From contig JBCBTD010000028.1 of the NCBI GenBank assembly GCA_039818825.1, forward strand, positions 1-50,724: DNA of 50,724 bases. The letters are read 5' to 3'. The position numbers and the translations under genes were made by a program. The DNA comes from JBCBTD01 sp039818825. GTDB lineage: Bacteria; Pseudomonadota; Alphaproteobacteria; Geminicoccales; Geminicoccaceae. Shown here one piece after another: positions 25,874 to 35,304 of this stretch. The notes beneath the pieces were generated by a model. It saw nothing but the letters and a program-made list of their open reading frames with translations, had not been told where the DNA came from and searched no databases. The stretch's first letter is position 1, and every line of letters starts with the position of its first letter.

Positions 25874-26791
25874 TCAGCCGAACGGATCGAACGGTTTGCC
25901 GAGGCAGCCGGGCGCGGCGAGGCCACGCCTGCCGCTGCGGCTGGAAATGACCGTCAGCACGACGATCGTGGCCAAGTAAGGAAGCATCGACAGCACCTGA
26001 GACGGTACGTCGAACAAGGCGCCACCTTGTGCATGCAGCTGCAGGATCGATACCCCGCCGAACAGATAGGCGCCGACGAGCACCCGCCACGGTCGCCAAG
26101 CGGCAAACACCACCAGCGCCAGGGCGATCCAGCCGCGACCGGCGACCATCTCCTCCGCCCACATCGGCGTGTATGCCGTCGACAGGTAGGCGCCGCCGAT
26201 GCCGGCCATGGCGCCGCCGAATGCCACCGCGGCGTAGCGCACCCGCACCACCGGGAAGCCGATGGCATGAGCCGCGTCGTGGTTCTCGCCTACGGCTCGA
26301 AGCACTAGGCCCCAACGCGTGTGTGCCAGGAACCAGGCGACCGCCGGAACCATAGCGATGCCGAGATAGACGAGCGCGTCGTGACCAAACACGACCTCAC
26401 CGACGACCGGCAGGTCGGAGATGCCCTCGATGTCGAGTTCGGGCAGGTCCTCGATCGGAACGCCGACGAAGGCCGTGCCGATCAGCGCCGATAGGCCGAT
26501 GCCGAAGATCGTCAGGGCCAGTCCGGTAGCCACCTGGTTGGCCAGCAGGGTCAGCGTCAAGAGCCCGAAACCGAGGGCCATGAGGGTTCCGGCGACGGCG
26601 CCTGCAATCACGCCCAACACCACGCTTCCGGAGGTCACCGTGACCGCGAAAGCCACCACGGCACCGACCAGCATCATCCCCTCGATGCCCAGATTGAGCA
26701 CTCCAGCGCGCTCGACGACGAGTTCCCCGAGTGCGGCGAACAGGAGCGGCGTCGCCGCGGTCAGGATGCTGACGAGGATCGCCGTGGTCAC
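25874..26791 (-). CDS. ABC importer permease, BMP/nucleoside type, second subunit
   Basis: 305 residues, hydrophobic, with the family's ALGELVVERAGVLNLGIEGMM near 20-40 and RAVGENHDAAHAIG in the cytoplasmic loop. Equivalent to NupQ/YufQ of nucleoside importers of the BmpA group. GTG 26791 overlaps the TGA of the upstream permease (GTGA), so they are translated together. Last gene of a three-gene importer operon. Confidence 0.88.
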   Translation of the reverse strand: MTTAILVSILTAATPLLFAALGELVVERAGVLNLGIEGMMLVGAVVAFAVTVTSGSVVLGVIAGAVAGTLMALGFGLLTLTLLANQVATGLALTIFGIGLSALIGTAFVGVPIEDLPELDIEGISDLPVVGEVVFGHDALVYLGIAMVPAVAWFLAHTRWGLVLRAVGENHDAAHAIGFPVVRVRYAAVAFGGAMAGIGGAYLSTAYTPMWAEEMVAGRGWIALALVVFAAWRPWRVLVGAYLFGGVSILQLHAQGGALFDVPSQVLSMLPYLATIVVLTVISSRSGRRGLAAPGCLGKPFDPFG

Positions 26792-27864
26792 GATGCGGCT
26801 CGCGCGCTCGTCAAGCGGACGCGGTAGCGGACCAGCACGTCGGCGGCGAGTAGGAAGAACAGCAGGAATCCCTGGAAGACACCCGTGACCGCCTCGGGGA
26901 GTCGTTGTGTGATCTGCAGGTTCTCGCCACCCAGATACGAGAGCGCGACCACCAGCGCCGCCAGTACGATCCCCACCGGATGCAGCCGGCCGAGAAAGGC
27001 GACGATGATCGCCGTGAACCCGTAGCCCGGCGAAATCACCGGCACGAGTTGCCCGCCCACCGGCCCCGCGACCTCGATCACCCCGGCGATGCCGGCGAGG
27101 CCGCCGCTGACCAGAAAGGCGAACCAAACGGTGCGATCGGGGTGGAAGCCGGCGAACGACGCCGCCTTCGGCGCAAGGCCGGTGACGTCCAGCTGAAACC
27201 CGATCACCGTGCGCGCCAGCATCAGCCAGACGATGCCGGCGACTAGCAGCGCGAGCGGAAAGCCGACATGAAGCCGGGTGCCGTCGACGACGATCGGCAT
27301 CAGGCCGGAGTCGGGAAAGTAGCGCGACTGCGGGAAGTTGAAGCCGTCGGGGTCGCGCCACGGCCCGTGGACGAGCGTGCTCAGCACCAGCAACGCAACG
27401 TAGGCGAGCATCAAACTGACCAGGATCTCGTTGACCCCGAACCGGGTCCTCAGGAACGCGGGGATGGCGGCCCAGGCAAGGCCCGAGACGGCGCCCGCGA
27501 GTAGCATCGAGGGCAACAGCCACGGCCCTGTCGCATCGTGGAAGACGACCGCGGCGAGGCCGCCGCCGGCCAGCGCGCCCAGGGTCAACTGACCCTCCGC
27601 GCCGATGTTCCACACGCCCGCCCGAAATCCGAGCGACAGGCCGAGTGCGATCAATATCAACGGCGTCGCCTTTACCGCCAGCTCGGCCACACCGTAGGTG
27701 GTCGTCACCGGCCCGACGAAGAACCCGTAGAGTGCTCGGACCGGATCGTGGCCGAGCACCGCGAACAACGCCCCGCCCGCAAGGATGCTCATCGCCACGG
27801 CCAACAGCGGTGTGACGAAGCGCATCACGGGCGACGGGGCGGCACGCCGCTCGAGCCTAAGCAT
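26788..27864 (-). CDS. ABC importer permease, BMP/nucleoside type, first subunit
   Basis: 358 residues, NupP/YufP type. Seen: ATPLILIALGLSLGFRAGVWNIGAEGQ near residues 65-91 and SPGYGFTAIIVAFLGRLHP near 274-292. ATG 27864 lies inside the last codons of the ATPase gene (8-base overlap), indicating coupled translation. With its partner it forms the membrane pore of a predicted purine-nucleoside or related importer. Confidence 0.88.
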   Translation of the reverse strand: MLRLERRAAPSPVMRFVTPLLAVAMSILAGGALFAVLGHDPVRALYGFFVGPVTTTYGVAELAVKATPLILIALGLSLGFRAGVWNIGAEGQLTLGALAGGGLAAVVFHDATGPWLLPSMLLAGAVSGLAWAAIPAFLRTRFGVNEILVSLMLAYVALLVLSTLVHGPWRDPDGFNFPQSRYFPDSGLMPIVVDGTRLHVGFPLALLVAGIVWLMLARTVIGFQLDVTGLAPKAASFAGFHPDRTVWFAFLVSGGLAGIAGVIEVAGPVGGQLVPVISPGYGFTAIIVAFLGRLHPVGIVLAALVVALSYLGGENLQITQRLPEAVTGVFQGFLLFFLLAADVLVRYRVRLTSARAAS

Positions 27865-29386
27865 CCACGGTCTCGCCGTGCACACCGCCCATCAAGAGAC
27901 CGACGCGTTCGGCGTCCAAGCGCTCGGCCGGCAGCGGTGACGACAGCCGACCGACATTGAGGACGGCGATGCGGTCGGCAAGCAAGAACAGCTCGTCCAG
28001 ATCCTGAGAGACGACGACGATCGCAGCACCGGCAGCGGCGAGGTCGAACAGTGCCTGATGGATGGCGGCAGCGGCGCCGGCGTCGACGCCCCAGGTGGGC
28101 TGGCCGCAGACGACCACCCGCGGTTCCTGGAGCAGCTCGCGGCCCATCAGAAACTTCTGCAGATTACCGCCGGAGAGGGATCTCGCGACTGCCGCAGGCC
28201 CGGTGGTCGCCACACCGAAGCGGTCGACGACGACACCGGCGAAACGCCGCGCCACACCCCTGTCGAGAAAACCGAGCATACCGAGCGCTTGAGCCCGCAA
28301 GCCGGACAATAGCGTGTTGTCGGTCAACGAAAGATCGCCCACCGAGCCGTGGCCCAACCGTTCCTCCGGGACGTAGACGAGCCCGCGTGCACGGCGCGCC
28401 CGCACGTCCAGGGCACCGATCTCGCCGCCGTCGAGGCTGATCGTGGCCGGCGGCGAAAGCCGCTCGCCGCCGAGTGCCGCCAGCAGCTCGCCCTGACCGT
28501 TGCCGGCGACCCCTGCGATCCCGAGGATCTCGCCGGCACGCACCTCGAAGGCGACGTCGACCAATGGGCTCTCGCCCGGCTCCGTCGCCGCCTGGCTGAG
28601 CCCGGCGACGGCAAGGCGCACCGGCCCGGTCGTTTCGGAGCGGTCGTGCCGCGGCGGCCGGATGTCGGTCCCGACCATGATCGCGCCAAGGCCGGCCGCC
28701 GTCTCGGCGCGCGGGTCCAGCCTTGCGACCACCCGGCCGCGCCGAAGGATCGTCGCGGCGTCACAGAGGCTACGGATCTCTTCCAGTTTGTGGCTGATGT
28801 AGAGTACCGAGACGCCCTCGTCGCGCAGCTGGCGCAGCGTCTCGAACAGCCGGTCTACTTCTTGCGGCGTCAGCACCGACGTCGGCTCGTCCATGACCAG
28901 CAGCTTGGGCCGTTGCAGCAACGCGCGGACGATCTCGATCCGCTGACGCTCGCCGACCGACAAGCGGTGGACCGGACGGTGCGGATCGAGCGGCAGACCG
29001 TAGGCATCGGCAACGCTGACGACCCGTTCTGCCAGCCGGTCGAGCCGCTCGCCAGGCGGCAGGCCGAGCGCGACGTTCTCCACCACGGTCAGCGCGTCGA
29101 ACAGCGAGAAGTGCTGGAAGACCATGGCGATGCCGAGCGCACGGGCCGCGCGAGGATCGGTGACGACCACCTCACGACCTTCCCAGACGATCTGCCCTTC
29201 GTCGGCAGCGACCAAGCCGTAGACGATCTTCACCAGGGTCGACTTGCCGGCCCCGTTTTCGCCGAGCAGCGCGTGGATCTCGCCTGGCTGGACCCGCAGA
29301 TCGATGGCGTCGTTGGCAAGCGTGCCGGGGAAACGTTTGGTGATGCCGTCGAGCTGGAGGCGGGCGGGAACGGCACTCGGTGGCAA
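27857..29386 (-). CDS. ABC importer ATPase with two tandem domains, BMP/nucleoside type
   Basis: 509 residues. Domain 1 is complete (GENGAGKST near 42-50, LSVGERQRIEIVRALLQRP, LLVMDEPTSVL). Domain 2 has the relaxed motifs normal for the sugar/nucleoside CUT2-like group (GVAGNGQGE for Walker A, LSGGNLQK signature, QPTWGVD for Walker B). The start is TTG 29386, with GGGAGA 9 bases upstream and no ATG nearby. No BMP-type binding lipoprotein gene precedes it; the upstream neighbour is divergent. Confidence 0.9.
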   Translation of the reverse strand: MPPSAVPARLQLDGITKRFPGTLANDAIDLRVQPGEIHALLGENGAGKSTLVKIVYGLVAADEGQIVWEGREVVVTDPRAARALGIAMVFQHFSLFDALTVVENVALGLPPGERLDRLAERVVSVADAYGLPLDPHRPVHRLSVGERQRIEIVRALLQRPKLLVMDEPTSVLTPQEVDRLFETLRQLRDEGVSVLYISHKLEEIRSLCDAATILRRGRVVARLDPRAETAAGLGAIMVGTDIRPPRHDRSETTGPVRLAVAGLSQAATEPGESPLVDVAFEVRAGEILGIAGVAGNGQGELLAALGGERLSPPATISLDGGEIGALDVRARRARGLVYVPEERLGHGSVGDLSLTDNTLLSGLRAQALGMLGFLDRGVARRFAGVVVDRFGVATTGPAAVARSLSGGNLQKFLMGRELLQEPRVVVCGQPTWGVDAGAAAAIHQALFDLAAAGAAIVVVSQDLDELFLLADRIAVLNVGRLSSPLPAERLDAERVGLLMGGVHGETVDA

Positions 29387-29486
29387 CGACGCTGTCTCCC
29401 GACCTGATCAGCGGATTGAAGCGGTCCTCCGAGATGCGCGCAAGGTCGTGACTGGCCTCGTGGCGGTCGGACACCACCTTCGAGCC

Positions 29487-30923
29487 ATGCGACTTTCGGC
29501 TCTCGTTCTCGGTTTGATCGTCCTGTCCGTCGCGAGCGACGCCGCCGCCGCCGCGGGGACACCCGGCTCGTGCGAACGCCAGTTCACGTGGCTGGACGGC
29601 GAGACCGATCGTCTCGGCGTCCGCGACGCCGAGGCACGGCCGATACCAGGCTTCCCCTACTTGCGGGCCGATCGCTATGCCGCGAGCTGGCGCGACGAGG
29701 TGGCGACAGAAGCCGCATTCCACACCTGGGTCCACAGGCTGGCCGATCTCGATCGCGCGGCCCGTGTCGTCGAGCGCCACAACCTCCCACCGGCCAACCG
29801 CCATGGTGTCGACCTCCATCTCGGCGACCAGCTGGACGGTTGTCGTGAGGTCTTGATCTCGCGGGACTTGGGCTCGGCAAAACGCCGGGCCGCCCTAAGG
29901 TCGGCGGTGCGTGTTGCAGACAGCTATTCCGTCGTCGCCCGAACCGCCGGGCTCTACCCGCTCACCGCGCTCGGCGTCGCGTTCGGTTATCAGCGTTGGG
30001 TCGATGCCAATCTCGGCGTGTTCGACATCGAGCCCACGGCGCTGCCGGTGAAGGGGACGCTCGTTCGCTGGGGGCCTGGCGAACGGTCGCCTCCGCCCGA
30101 ACTCGGCCGGCTGCCTCGCGATCCGCTCGGCCATCCGATCCTCGACCAAGCCACCTTCGAGGCCCTTGCGCACGCCCATGCGCCGGTTTTCGTCGTCGAC
30201 CAGGCGGGCGCGTTCGACCTGCCCGGCGCGCCATACCCTGGACCGCCACCCGGCGTCGACCCTTCCCGCCCTGAGGTGAGCGTTCGTCTGGCGTTCCAAC
30301 GGAGTGACGACGGCCCCCTCGTCCAGCTCGTCTACACGCTGTGGTTCGACGAGCGACCGGCAGCGGGTCGGTTCGACCTGCTCGCCGGGACTTTGGACGG
30401 CCTGATGTGGCGGGTCACACTGGACGACCGGGGTCGGGTTCTGGTGCACGATACGATCCACGCCTGCGGCTGCTATCACTTGGCGTTCCCCGTACCACCC
30501 GTCACCCGTGCGGCAATGCCGGAAGACTCTGACCTTCGCGAAGGATTGCTGGCACCAGCGCCGGCGCCGCTCGTCGGCCCGAACGAGCGCCTGACGGTTC
30601 GGGTGGCAAGCGGGAGCCACTATGTCGTTGGCTTGTCGGCCGCCCCCGCCAAGACACCGGACGAGCACCCCTATCGCCTGGTCGCGGACCTAGCCGTGCC
30701 GGACCGACTGATGCGCATCACCCAAAGCAGCAACACCACCGCGAGCCTTTACCGCGAGGACGCCCTCGTCGCCGGGAGTGAACGCGGCGAACGCTACACG
30801 CTTTGGCCGATGGGGGTCGTCGAACCTGGCGCCATGCGCCAGTGGGGCCACCACGCTACGGCGTTCGTCGGCCGGCGCCACTTCGACGATCCGTGGCTGA
30901 TCGATGGCGCTTTCGATTGGTGA
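29487..30923 (+). CDS. Conserved-looking secreted protein of unknown function
   Basis: 478 residues from ATG 29487. Signal peptide MRLSALVLGLIVLSVASDAAAA with likely cleavage near 22-24. Beyond it I recognise no named family. Visible features are several Trp-rich and Pro-rich segments, LVYTLWFDERPAAGRFDLLAGTLDG near 282-306 in three parts, a His/Cys cluster HACGCYH near 325-331 preceded by HDTI, and HHATAFVGRRHFDDPWLIDG near the C terminus. The His and Cys residues could bind a metal, but that is a guess. It is divergent from the importer ATPase and ends 3 bases before the convergent thioesterase stop. Confidence 0.75.
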   Translation: MRLSALVLGLIVLSVASDAAAAAGTPGSCERQFTWLDGETDRLGVRDAEARPIPGFPYLRADRYAASWRDEVATEAAFHTWVHRLADLDRAARVVERHNLPPANRHGVDLHLGDQLDGCREVLISRDLGSAKRRAALRSAVRVADSYSVVARTAGLYPLTALGVAFGYQRWVDANLGVFDIEPTALPVKGTLVRWGPGERSPPPELGRLPRDPLGHPILDQATFEALAHAHAPVFVVDQAGAFDLPGAPYPGPPPGVDPSRPEVSVRLAFQRSDDGPLVQLVYTLWFDERPAAGRFDLLAGTLDGLMWRVTLDDRGRVLVHDTIHACGCYHLAFPVPPVTRAAMPEDSDLREGLLAPAPAPLVGPNERLTVRVASGSHYVVGLSAAPAKTPDEHPYRLVADLAVPDRLMRITQSSNTTASLYREDALVAGSERGERYTLWPMGVVEPGAMRQWGHHATAFVGRRHFDDPWLIDGAFDW

Positions 30924-30926
30924 CTT

Positions 30927-31373
30927 TCAGGTCTGGAGCAGCGCACCGGGAAAGATGGCGCACGTCGTGGTGCCGTGAGCGAGCAGTTTGCCGTCGGCTC
31001 GGACGAGACGGCCCTCGGCCGTCGCGGTGCTTCTGCCCTCGTGCAACACCCGGCCCTCGGCGCGCACGGCCCCCGTGGCCTCGGTCATGGGGCGGACGTA
31101 GTTCACCTTGATCTCCAAGGTGGTGTAACCGTCGCCGGCATCCAACAACGTGTGCACGGCGCAGCCCATGCAGCTGTCGAGCAGGGTTGCTGCCCAACCG
31201 CCATGAACGGTCCCGAGCGGGTTGTAGAACCGGCTGTGCGGCGTTCCCTCGAAAACGGCGAAGCCACGCTCGACTTCGATGAGCCGGAAGTCCAGGACGT
31301 CGGCGAGCGCGGCACCGGGCAGCTCGCCACTGACGATGGCGCGCAGCAGCGCCAACCCGTCGTAGGTGGCCAA
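30927..31373 (-). CDS. PaaI-family hotdog thioesterase
   Basis: 148 residues, hotdog fold, with the PaaI motif NPLGTVHGG (51-59, His57) and an LEIKVNYVRPM strand. It hydrolyses an acyl- or aryl-CoA; the substrate is unknown. The first codon is TTG 31373: between the preceding in-frame stop (TGA) and the conserved part there is no ATG or GTG. No strong ribosome site is visible. Confidence 0.85.
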   Translation of the reverse strand: MATYDGLALLRAIVSGELPGAALADVLDFRLIEVERGFAVFEGTPHSRFYNPLGTVHGGWAATLLDSCMGCAVHTLLDAGDGYTTLEIKVNYVRPMTEATGAVRAEGRVLHEGRSTATAEGRLVRADGKLLAHGTTTCAIFPGALLQT

Positions 31374-31449
31374 GTGACTGTTGGGGATGGCGGCGATGGT
31401 CGGGCCTCGGGATCGAGCGGAGCAGGTTCAGCCAAACATTGCATCCTTG

Positions 31450-31479
31450 TTGGCCGCGGTCCACATCCGCGGATATGAT
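31450..31479 (+). promoter_or_regulatory. Candidate cysK promoter with paired CCGCGG sites
   Basis: TTGGCC (31450-31455) and TATGAT (31474-31479) are 18 bases apart. Two CCGCGG hexamers (31454-31459 and 31467-31472) fill the spacer, 13 bases centre to centre. This is a possible operator between the -35 and -10. Which regulator would bind is unknown. Confidence 0.45.
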
Positions 31480-31504
31480 CGAACCAGGCATGGGAGGAAA
31501 TGTC

Positions 31505-32491
31505 ATGGACCAACCGACCACGAGCTTGGGCGACCTGAAACTCGACCCACCCGGCCGCGGCCGCATCTACGACTCGATCCTCGAAACGATCGGCAACACG
31601 CCCCTGGTGCGTGCGCCTGGCATCAGCGCCGACGGCGGCGCCGTCGCCGACCTCTGTTTCAAGCTCGAGTTTTTCAATCCCATCGCCAGCGTCAAAGACC
31701 GCATCGGCGTGTCGATGGTCCTCGACCTGGAAGCCCAAGGGATCGCCGGCCCAGGCACGACGTTGATCGAGCCGACCTCCGGCAATACCGGTATCGGCTT
31801 GGCCTTCGCTGGCGCGGCGCGCGGCTATCGCGTGGTCCTGACCATGCCGGAATCGATGTCGATCGAGCGGCGGAAGATGTTGGCTCTCCTCGGCGCCGAA
31901 CTGGTGCTCACGCCGAAGGAAAAAGGGATCAACGGGGCGATCGCCCAGGCGAAGGAACTGCTCGCAGCGATCCCGAACTCGGTGATGCCGAGCCAATTCA
32001 CCAACCCCGCCAACCCCGCCATCCACCGCCAAACGACCGCGGAGGAGATCTGGCGCGACACCGGTGGCGAGGTCGACGCGATCGTCTCCGGCATTGGCAC
32101 CGGCGGCACGTTCTCTGGCTGCGCCGAAGTGCTGAAACCGCGACGGCCGACGCTGCGGATGATCGCCGTCGAACCCGTAGCCAGCTCGGTCCTGTCCGGT
32201 GGCACGCACAGCCCGCATCCGATGCAGGGCATCGGCGCCGGGTTCGTCCCCGACGTCATGCGCACCGACCTGATCGAGGAGATCATCCGGGTCGAAAACG
32301 AAGACGCGTTGAGCACGGCGCGAGCCCTGGCGCGCAAAGACGGCATTCCGGTCGGTATCTCGTCCGGCGCCGCCGCTTGGGCCGGCCTTCAAGTCGCGAA
32401 GCGGCCCGAGATGGCCGGCAAGCGCATCGTCGTGATCATCCCGTCGTTCGCCGAGCGGTACCTGTCGACGGTCCTCTTCGACGACCTCTGA
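31505..32491 (+). CDS. cysK: Cysteine synthase (O-acetylserine sulfhydrylase)
   Basis: 328 residues, PLP enzyme making cysteine from O-acetylserine and sulfide. PLP lysine Lys64 in NPIASVKDR, substrate loop TSGNTG (91-96), and phosphate-binding GTGGT (198-202). ATG 31505 is preceded by GGGAGG 6 bases upstream; in-frame ATGs at 31439 and 31490 are less suited. There is a 40-residue N-terminal lead before ILETIGNTPLV, slightly longer than usual. Convergent with the MscS gene after 33 bases. Confidence 0.93.
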   Translation: MDQPTTSLGDLKLDPPGRGRIYDSILETIGNTPLVRAPGISADGGAVADLCFKLEFFNPIASVKDRIGVSMVLDLEAQGIAGPGTTLIEPTSGNTGIGLAFAGAARGYRVVLTMPESMSIERRKMLALLGAELVLTPKEKGINGAIAQAKELLAAIPNSVMPSQFTNPANPAIHRQTTAEEIWRDTGGEVDAIVSGIGTGGTFSGCAEVLKPRRPTLRMIAVEPVASSVLSGGTHSPHPMQGIGAGFVPDVMRTDLIEEIIRVENEDALSTARALARKDGIPVGISSGAAAWAGLQVAKRPEMAGKRIVVIIPSFAERYLSTVLFDDL

Positions 32492-32524
32492 GTCTCCTCC
32501 AGCTCGAGGTCTCGGCGGTTCGCG

Positions 32525-34891
32525 TCAGTCGGCGGCGGTGCCGACCGCGGCTGCGGACGCCGTCGCCGGCATGACGTGCACGGTACGTTGCGGAAACGGG
32601 ATCTCGATGCCGAGCTCGTCGAATCGCAACTTCATGCGCCGATTGAACTCACGACCGACCGTCCATTGCTGTAGTGGGCGGGTCTTGAATCGCGCCTTGA
32701 CGACGACGGCGCTGTCGAGGAACGCGTCGACACCGGCGATCTCCAGCGGTTCGAGGATCAGTCGACGGAACGCGCGTTCGCGCTGCATGTCCGCGCCGAT
32801 CTCGCGCAAGACCTCGACGACGCGATCCGTGTTCTCCTTGTAGGCGACGCCCACGTCGAACACGTAGTACGAGTAGTCTTTCGTCAAATTCGAGATCGTG
32901 CTGATCCCGCTGTACGGCATCGTATGCACTTGACCGTCGTAGCCGCGCAGTCGAACGGTGCGCAAGCTGACGGCTTCGACCACGCCGCCTTTGCCGCCGA
33001 CATCGATGACGTCACCAACGGCAATCGTGTCTTCGAGCAGAATGAAGAAACCGGTGATGATGTCCTGGACAAGCTGCTGCGAGCCGAAACCGACGGCGAG
33101 GCCGATGACGCCGGCACCGGCGATCAGCGGGGCGGGGTTGACACCGAGCTCACCGAGCGCGGTCAGGGCCACGGTCAGCCATACGGCAACGAACAAGACG
33201 TTGCGGCCGATCGTGAGCAGCGTCCTGGTCCGGTTCGAGCGCACCGGGCGACCGGCGGCATTGGTCTCCTCGATCGCCTGGCGAATCAGCATGCTTAGGA
33301 TCGTCCAAACCGCATAGCCCAAGGCGACCACGATCGCACTGGCGGTGACGGCGTCCCTGACCCGCTTGCCTTCCTCGCTGCCGAGCCAACCGACGACGTC
33401 CGCACCCCACACCTGGAGGATCAGCACGATCGCGACGACGGTAACGCAGATGCGCGCCAAGAACCTCAGCGGCGAGCTCTTCGCCTTGGCGATGACGTCG
33501 GCGAGGTCGCTATCCTCGCCATCGGCCCCGGCGGCCGGGCCGCCGGTCGAATCGCGGACCGGTGACAACCAGACGTTGACGAGCCGGCCCATGAACAAAA
33601 TGCTGAAAGTCAACAATAGGCCGCTGGCGAGGAAAGGTGCGCCACCGGGAACGTCGATCACCCATGCGCCGTAGATGGCGAGGCCGAACAGAATCGCGGC
33701 GACGTGCCAATAGCTGGCAACCCACGACCACGGAAGGAAGCGGCCGAGGAATCCCTGATCGTTACCGTCCGCCAACTGGCGGAGCCCGGCGGCCCCAGGC
33801 TCACGGAAACGGAGTACGAGCCGAACGAAGAGTAGGACCGTGACGAAGAACAGCACGTTCTCGAGAAAGCCGTGAATCGTCCAGGGCAGGCCGAGCGTGC
33901 GCGCGGCCCGCAACCCGAAGTAGCCGTAGCCGCCGACCGACAGCACGCGGATGACGCTCCGCTCCAAGCTCAGCGCCGTCGGACCATCCAATCCCTTGAG
34001 GCGCATATGGGGGTTCGCGTGATTGACGAACGCGCGAACCAGCGCAGCAACGCCCGTGACGAACGCCAACCCCTGGACGAGATCGACGATCACGCTCTCC
34101 TGGTAGGAGAAGTCGAGATTGACCACGGCGACGAACGTGACGATGGCGACGAACACCACCACCGGAAGGACGCGCACGAGCGCATGGGCGACGATCGCGA
34201 CGGCAAAGTGGAGTGGCGTCGGCGGCTCATAGCGGGCGAAGCTCCGCCGCGCGCCACGAAGCAGTCGGCGAACCAGCAGCGACGCGAGCAGCGCGCCGCC
34301 CGCAACGGCGGCAAAAGTGACGAACACGTCCTCCCAGAACGAGCGCAGCCCCGGCACCGAGGCTTGGAGCTGCAGCCACGCCCAGGCTTCCTCCAACCGG
34401 TCGCCGCTCTGGAGCAGCCCATCCACCGCAGCGTCGACATCGGCCAAGCGCTCGTCGATTTCGGCCAACAACATGCGCACGGGCTGGGCGACCAAAGCCG
34501 CCGGCGCCGGCTCTTGGGGCGCAGTCACCTGCGCCAAGGTCTGCAAGGTTTCGAGAACCTCCTGACGCTGCTGGTCGTTTTCCAGCACGTCGATCACCCG
34601 CTGGATCGTCGCCGGATCGAGTGCTGCAGGATCGGCGGCCGTGGCGTCCTCGGTCTCAGCGGTTGCCGGCGCCGGCGTCGCCGTCGTGGGCTCGCCGGCG
34701 TTGTTGGAGCTCGAGGTCGGCGGGCTAGTGGGAACCGCATCGGCTGGGCTGACTTGCGCGTCGGCCCCGTTCGGCGTTGATCGTTCGATCGTCGGCGTTT
34801 GCGCGAGCGCCGTCGGACCGGCCGCCGTCGACAGGACGGCCAACACGACCAGGAGCACGCACGACCACGAGGCGACGCGGCGCAGGATCAC
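32525..34891 (-). CDS. Large MscS-family mechanosensitive channel
   Basis: 788 residues. Signal peptide (1-30), a Pro/Ala/Thr-rich periplasmic segment (about 31-95), a helical region, then about ten membrane helices, with the MscS core near 600-700 (GAGVIGLAVGFGSQQLVQD pore helix, then FFILLEDTIAVGDVIDVGG). A cytoplasmic beta and alpha-beta domain closes it. It releases solutes on hypo-osmotic shock. The extra helices place it with the YbdG/YjeP/MscK-like large forms. The GTG start overlaps the TGA of the DUF1330 gene (GTGA). Confidence 0.9.
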   Translation of the reverse strand: MILRRVASWSCVLLVVLAVLSTAAGPTALAQTPTIERSTPNGADAQVSPADAVPTSPPTSSSNNAGEPTTATPAPATAETEDATAADPAALDPATIQRVIDVLENDQQRQEVLETLQTLAQVTAPQEPAPAALVAQPVRMLLAEIDERLADVDAAVDGLLQSGDRLEEAWAWLQLQASVPGLRSFWEDVFVTFAAVAGGALLASLLVRRLLRGARRSFARYEPPTPLHFAVAIVAHALVRVLPVVVFVAIVTFVAVVNLDFSYQESVIVDLVQGLAFVTGVAALVRAFVNHANPHMRLKGLDGPTALSLERSVIRVLSVGGYGYFGLRAARTLGLPWTIHGFLENVLFFVTVLLFVRLVLRFREPGAAGLRQLADGNDQGFLGRFLPWSWVASYWHVAAILFGLAIYGAWVIDVPGGAPFLASGLLLTFSILFMGRLVNVWLSPVRDSTGGPAAGADGEDSDLADVIAKAKSSPLRFLARICVTVVAIVLILQVWGADVVGWLGSEEGKRVRDAVTASAIVVALGYAVWTILSMLIRQAIEETNAAGRPVRSNRTRTLLTIGRNVLFVAVWLTVALTALGELGVNPAPLIAGAGVIGLAVGFGSQQLVQDIITGFFILLEDTIAVGDVIDVGGKGGVVEAVSLRTVRLRGYDGQVHTMPYSGISTISNLTKDYSYYVFDVGVAYKENTDRVVEVLREIGADMQRERAFRRLILEPLEIAGVDAFLDSAVVVKARFKTRPLQQWTVGREFNRRMKLRFDELGIEIPFPQRTVHVMPATASAAAVGTAAD

Positions 34892-35184
34892 GACGGTTCG
34901 ATGCCCTCGACGAGGATCAGGTTGCTGCGACTAGCGCCAACGCGGATCGGCAGGATCGCCTGGTACTCGGCGGAATCGTAGAAGCGAGCGGCGGCGGTTC
35001 GATCCGGAAACTCGATCACCACCGTCCGACCGCCCGGCCACTCTCCTTCACGCACGTCTTGGGGACCTCCACGCACCAGAAAGCGTCCGCCATACGCTGC
35101 CACGATGGCGGGCACACCGGTGCGGTAGATGGCGTAGGCCGCTGCGTCGGTGATTTCGACGATGGCGATGAGATAGGCAGCCAT
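34888..35184 (-). CDS. DUF1330-family protein
   Basis: 98 residues, dimeric alpha-beta barrel type: MAAYLIAIVEITD, YGGRFLVRGG, VVIEFPDRTAAARFYDS. Biochemical role unknown. The ATG is preceded by AGGGGGGA. Coupled to the downstream MscS gene by a 4-base overlap. Confidence 0.88.
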   Translation of the reverse strand: MAAYLIAIVEITDAAAYAIYRTGVPAIVAAYGGRFLVRGGPQDVREGEWPGGRTVVIEFPDRTAAARFYDSAEYQAILPIRVGASRSNLILVEGIEPS

Positions 35185-35304
35185 GTTCCCCCCTGGCCAC
35201 GAGCCCGCGATCCGCTTGGATCTGGCCGCCGACGCAGCCCTGGCCCGCCCTCGTCGCCGGATGCTCGGTTCAGGATCGCTTCAAGACCGAACCGCCGGCA
35301 CCAC

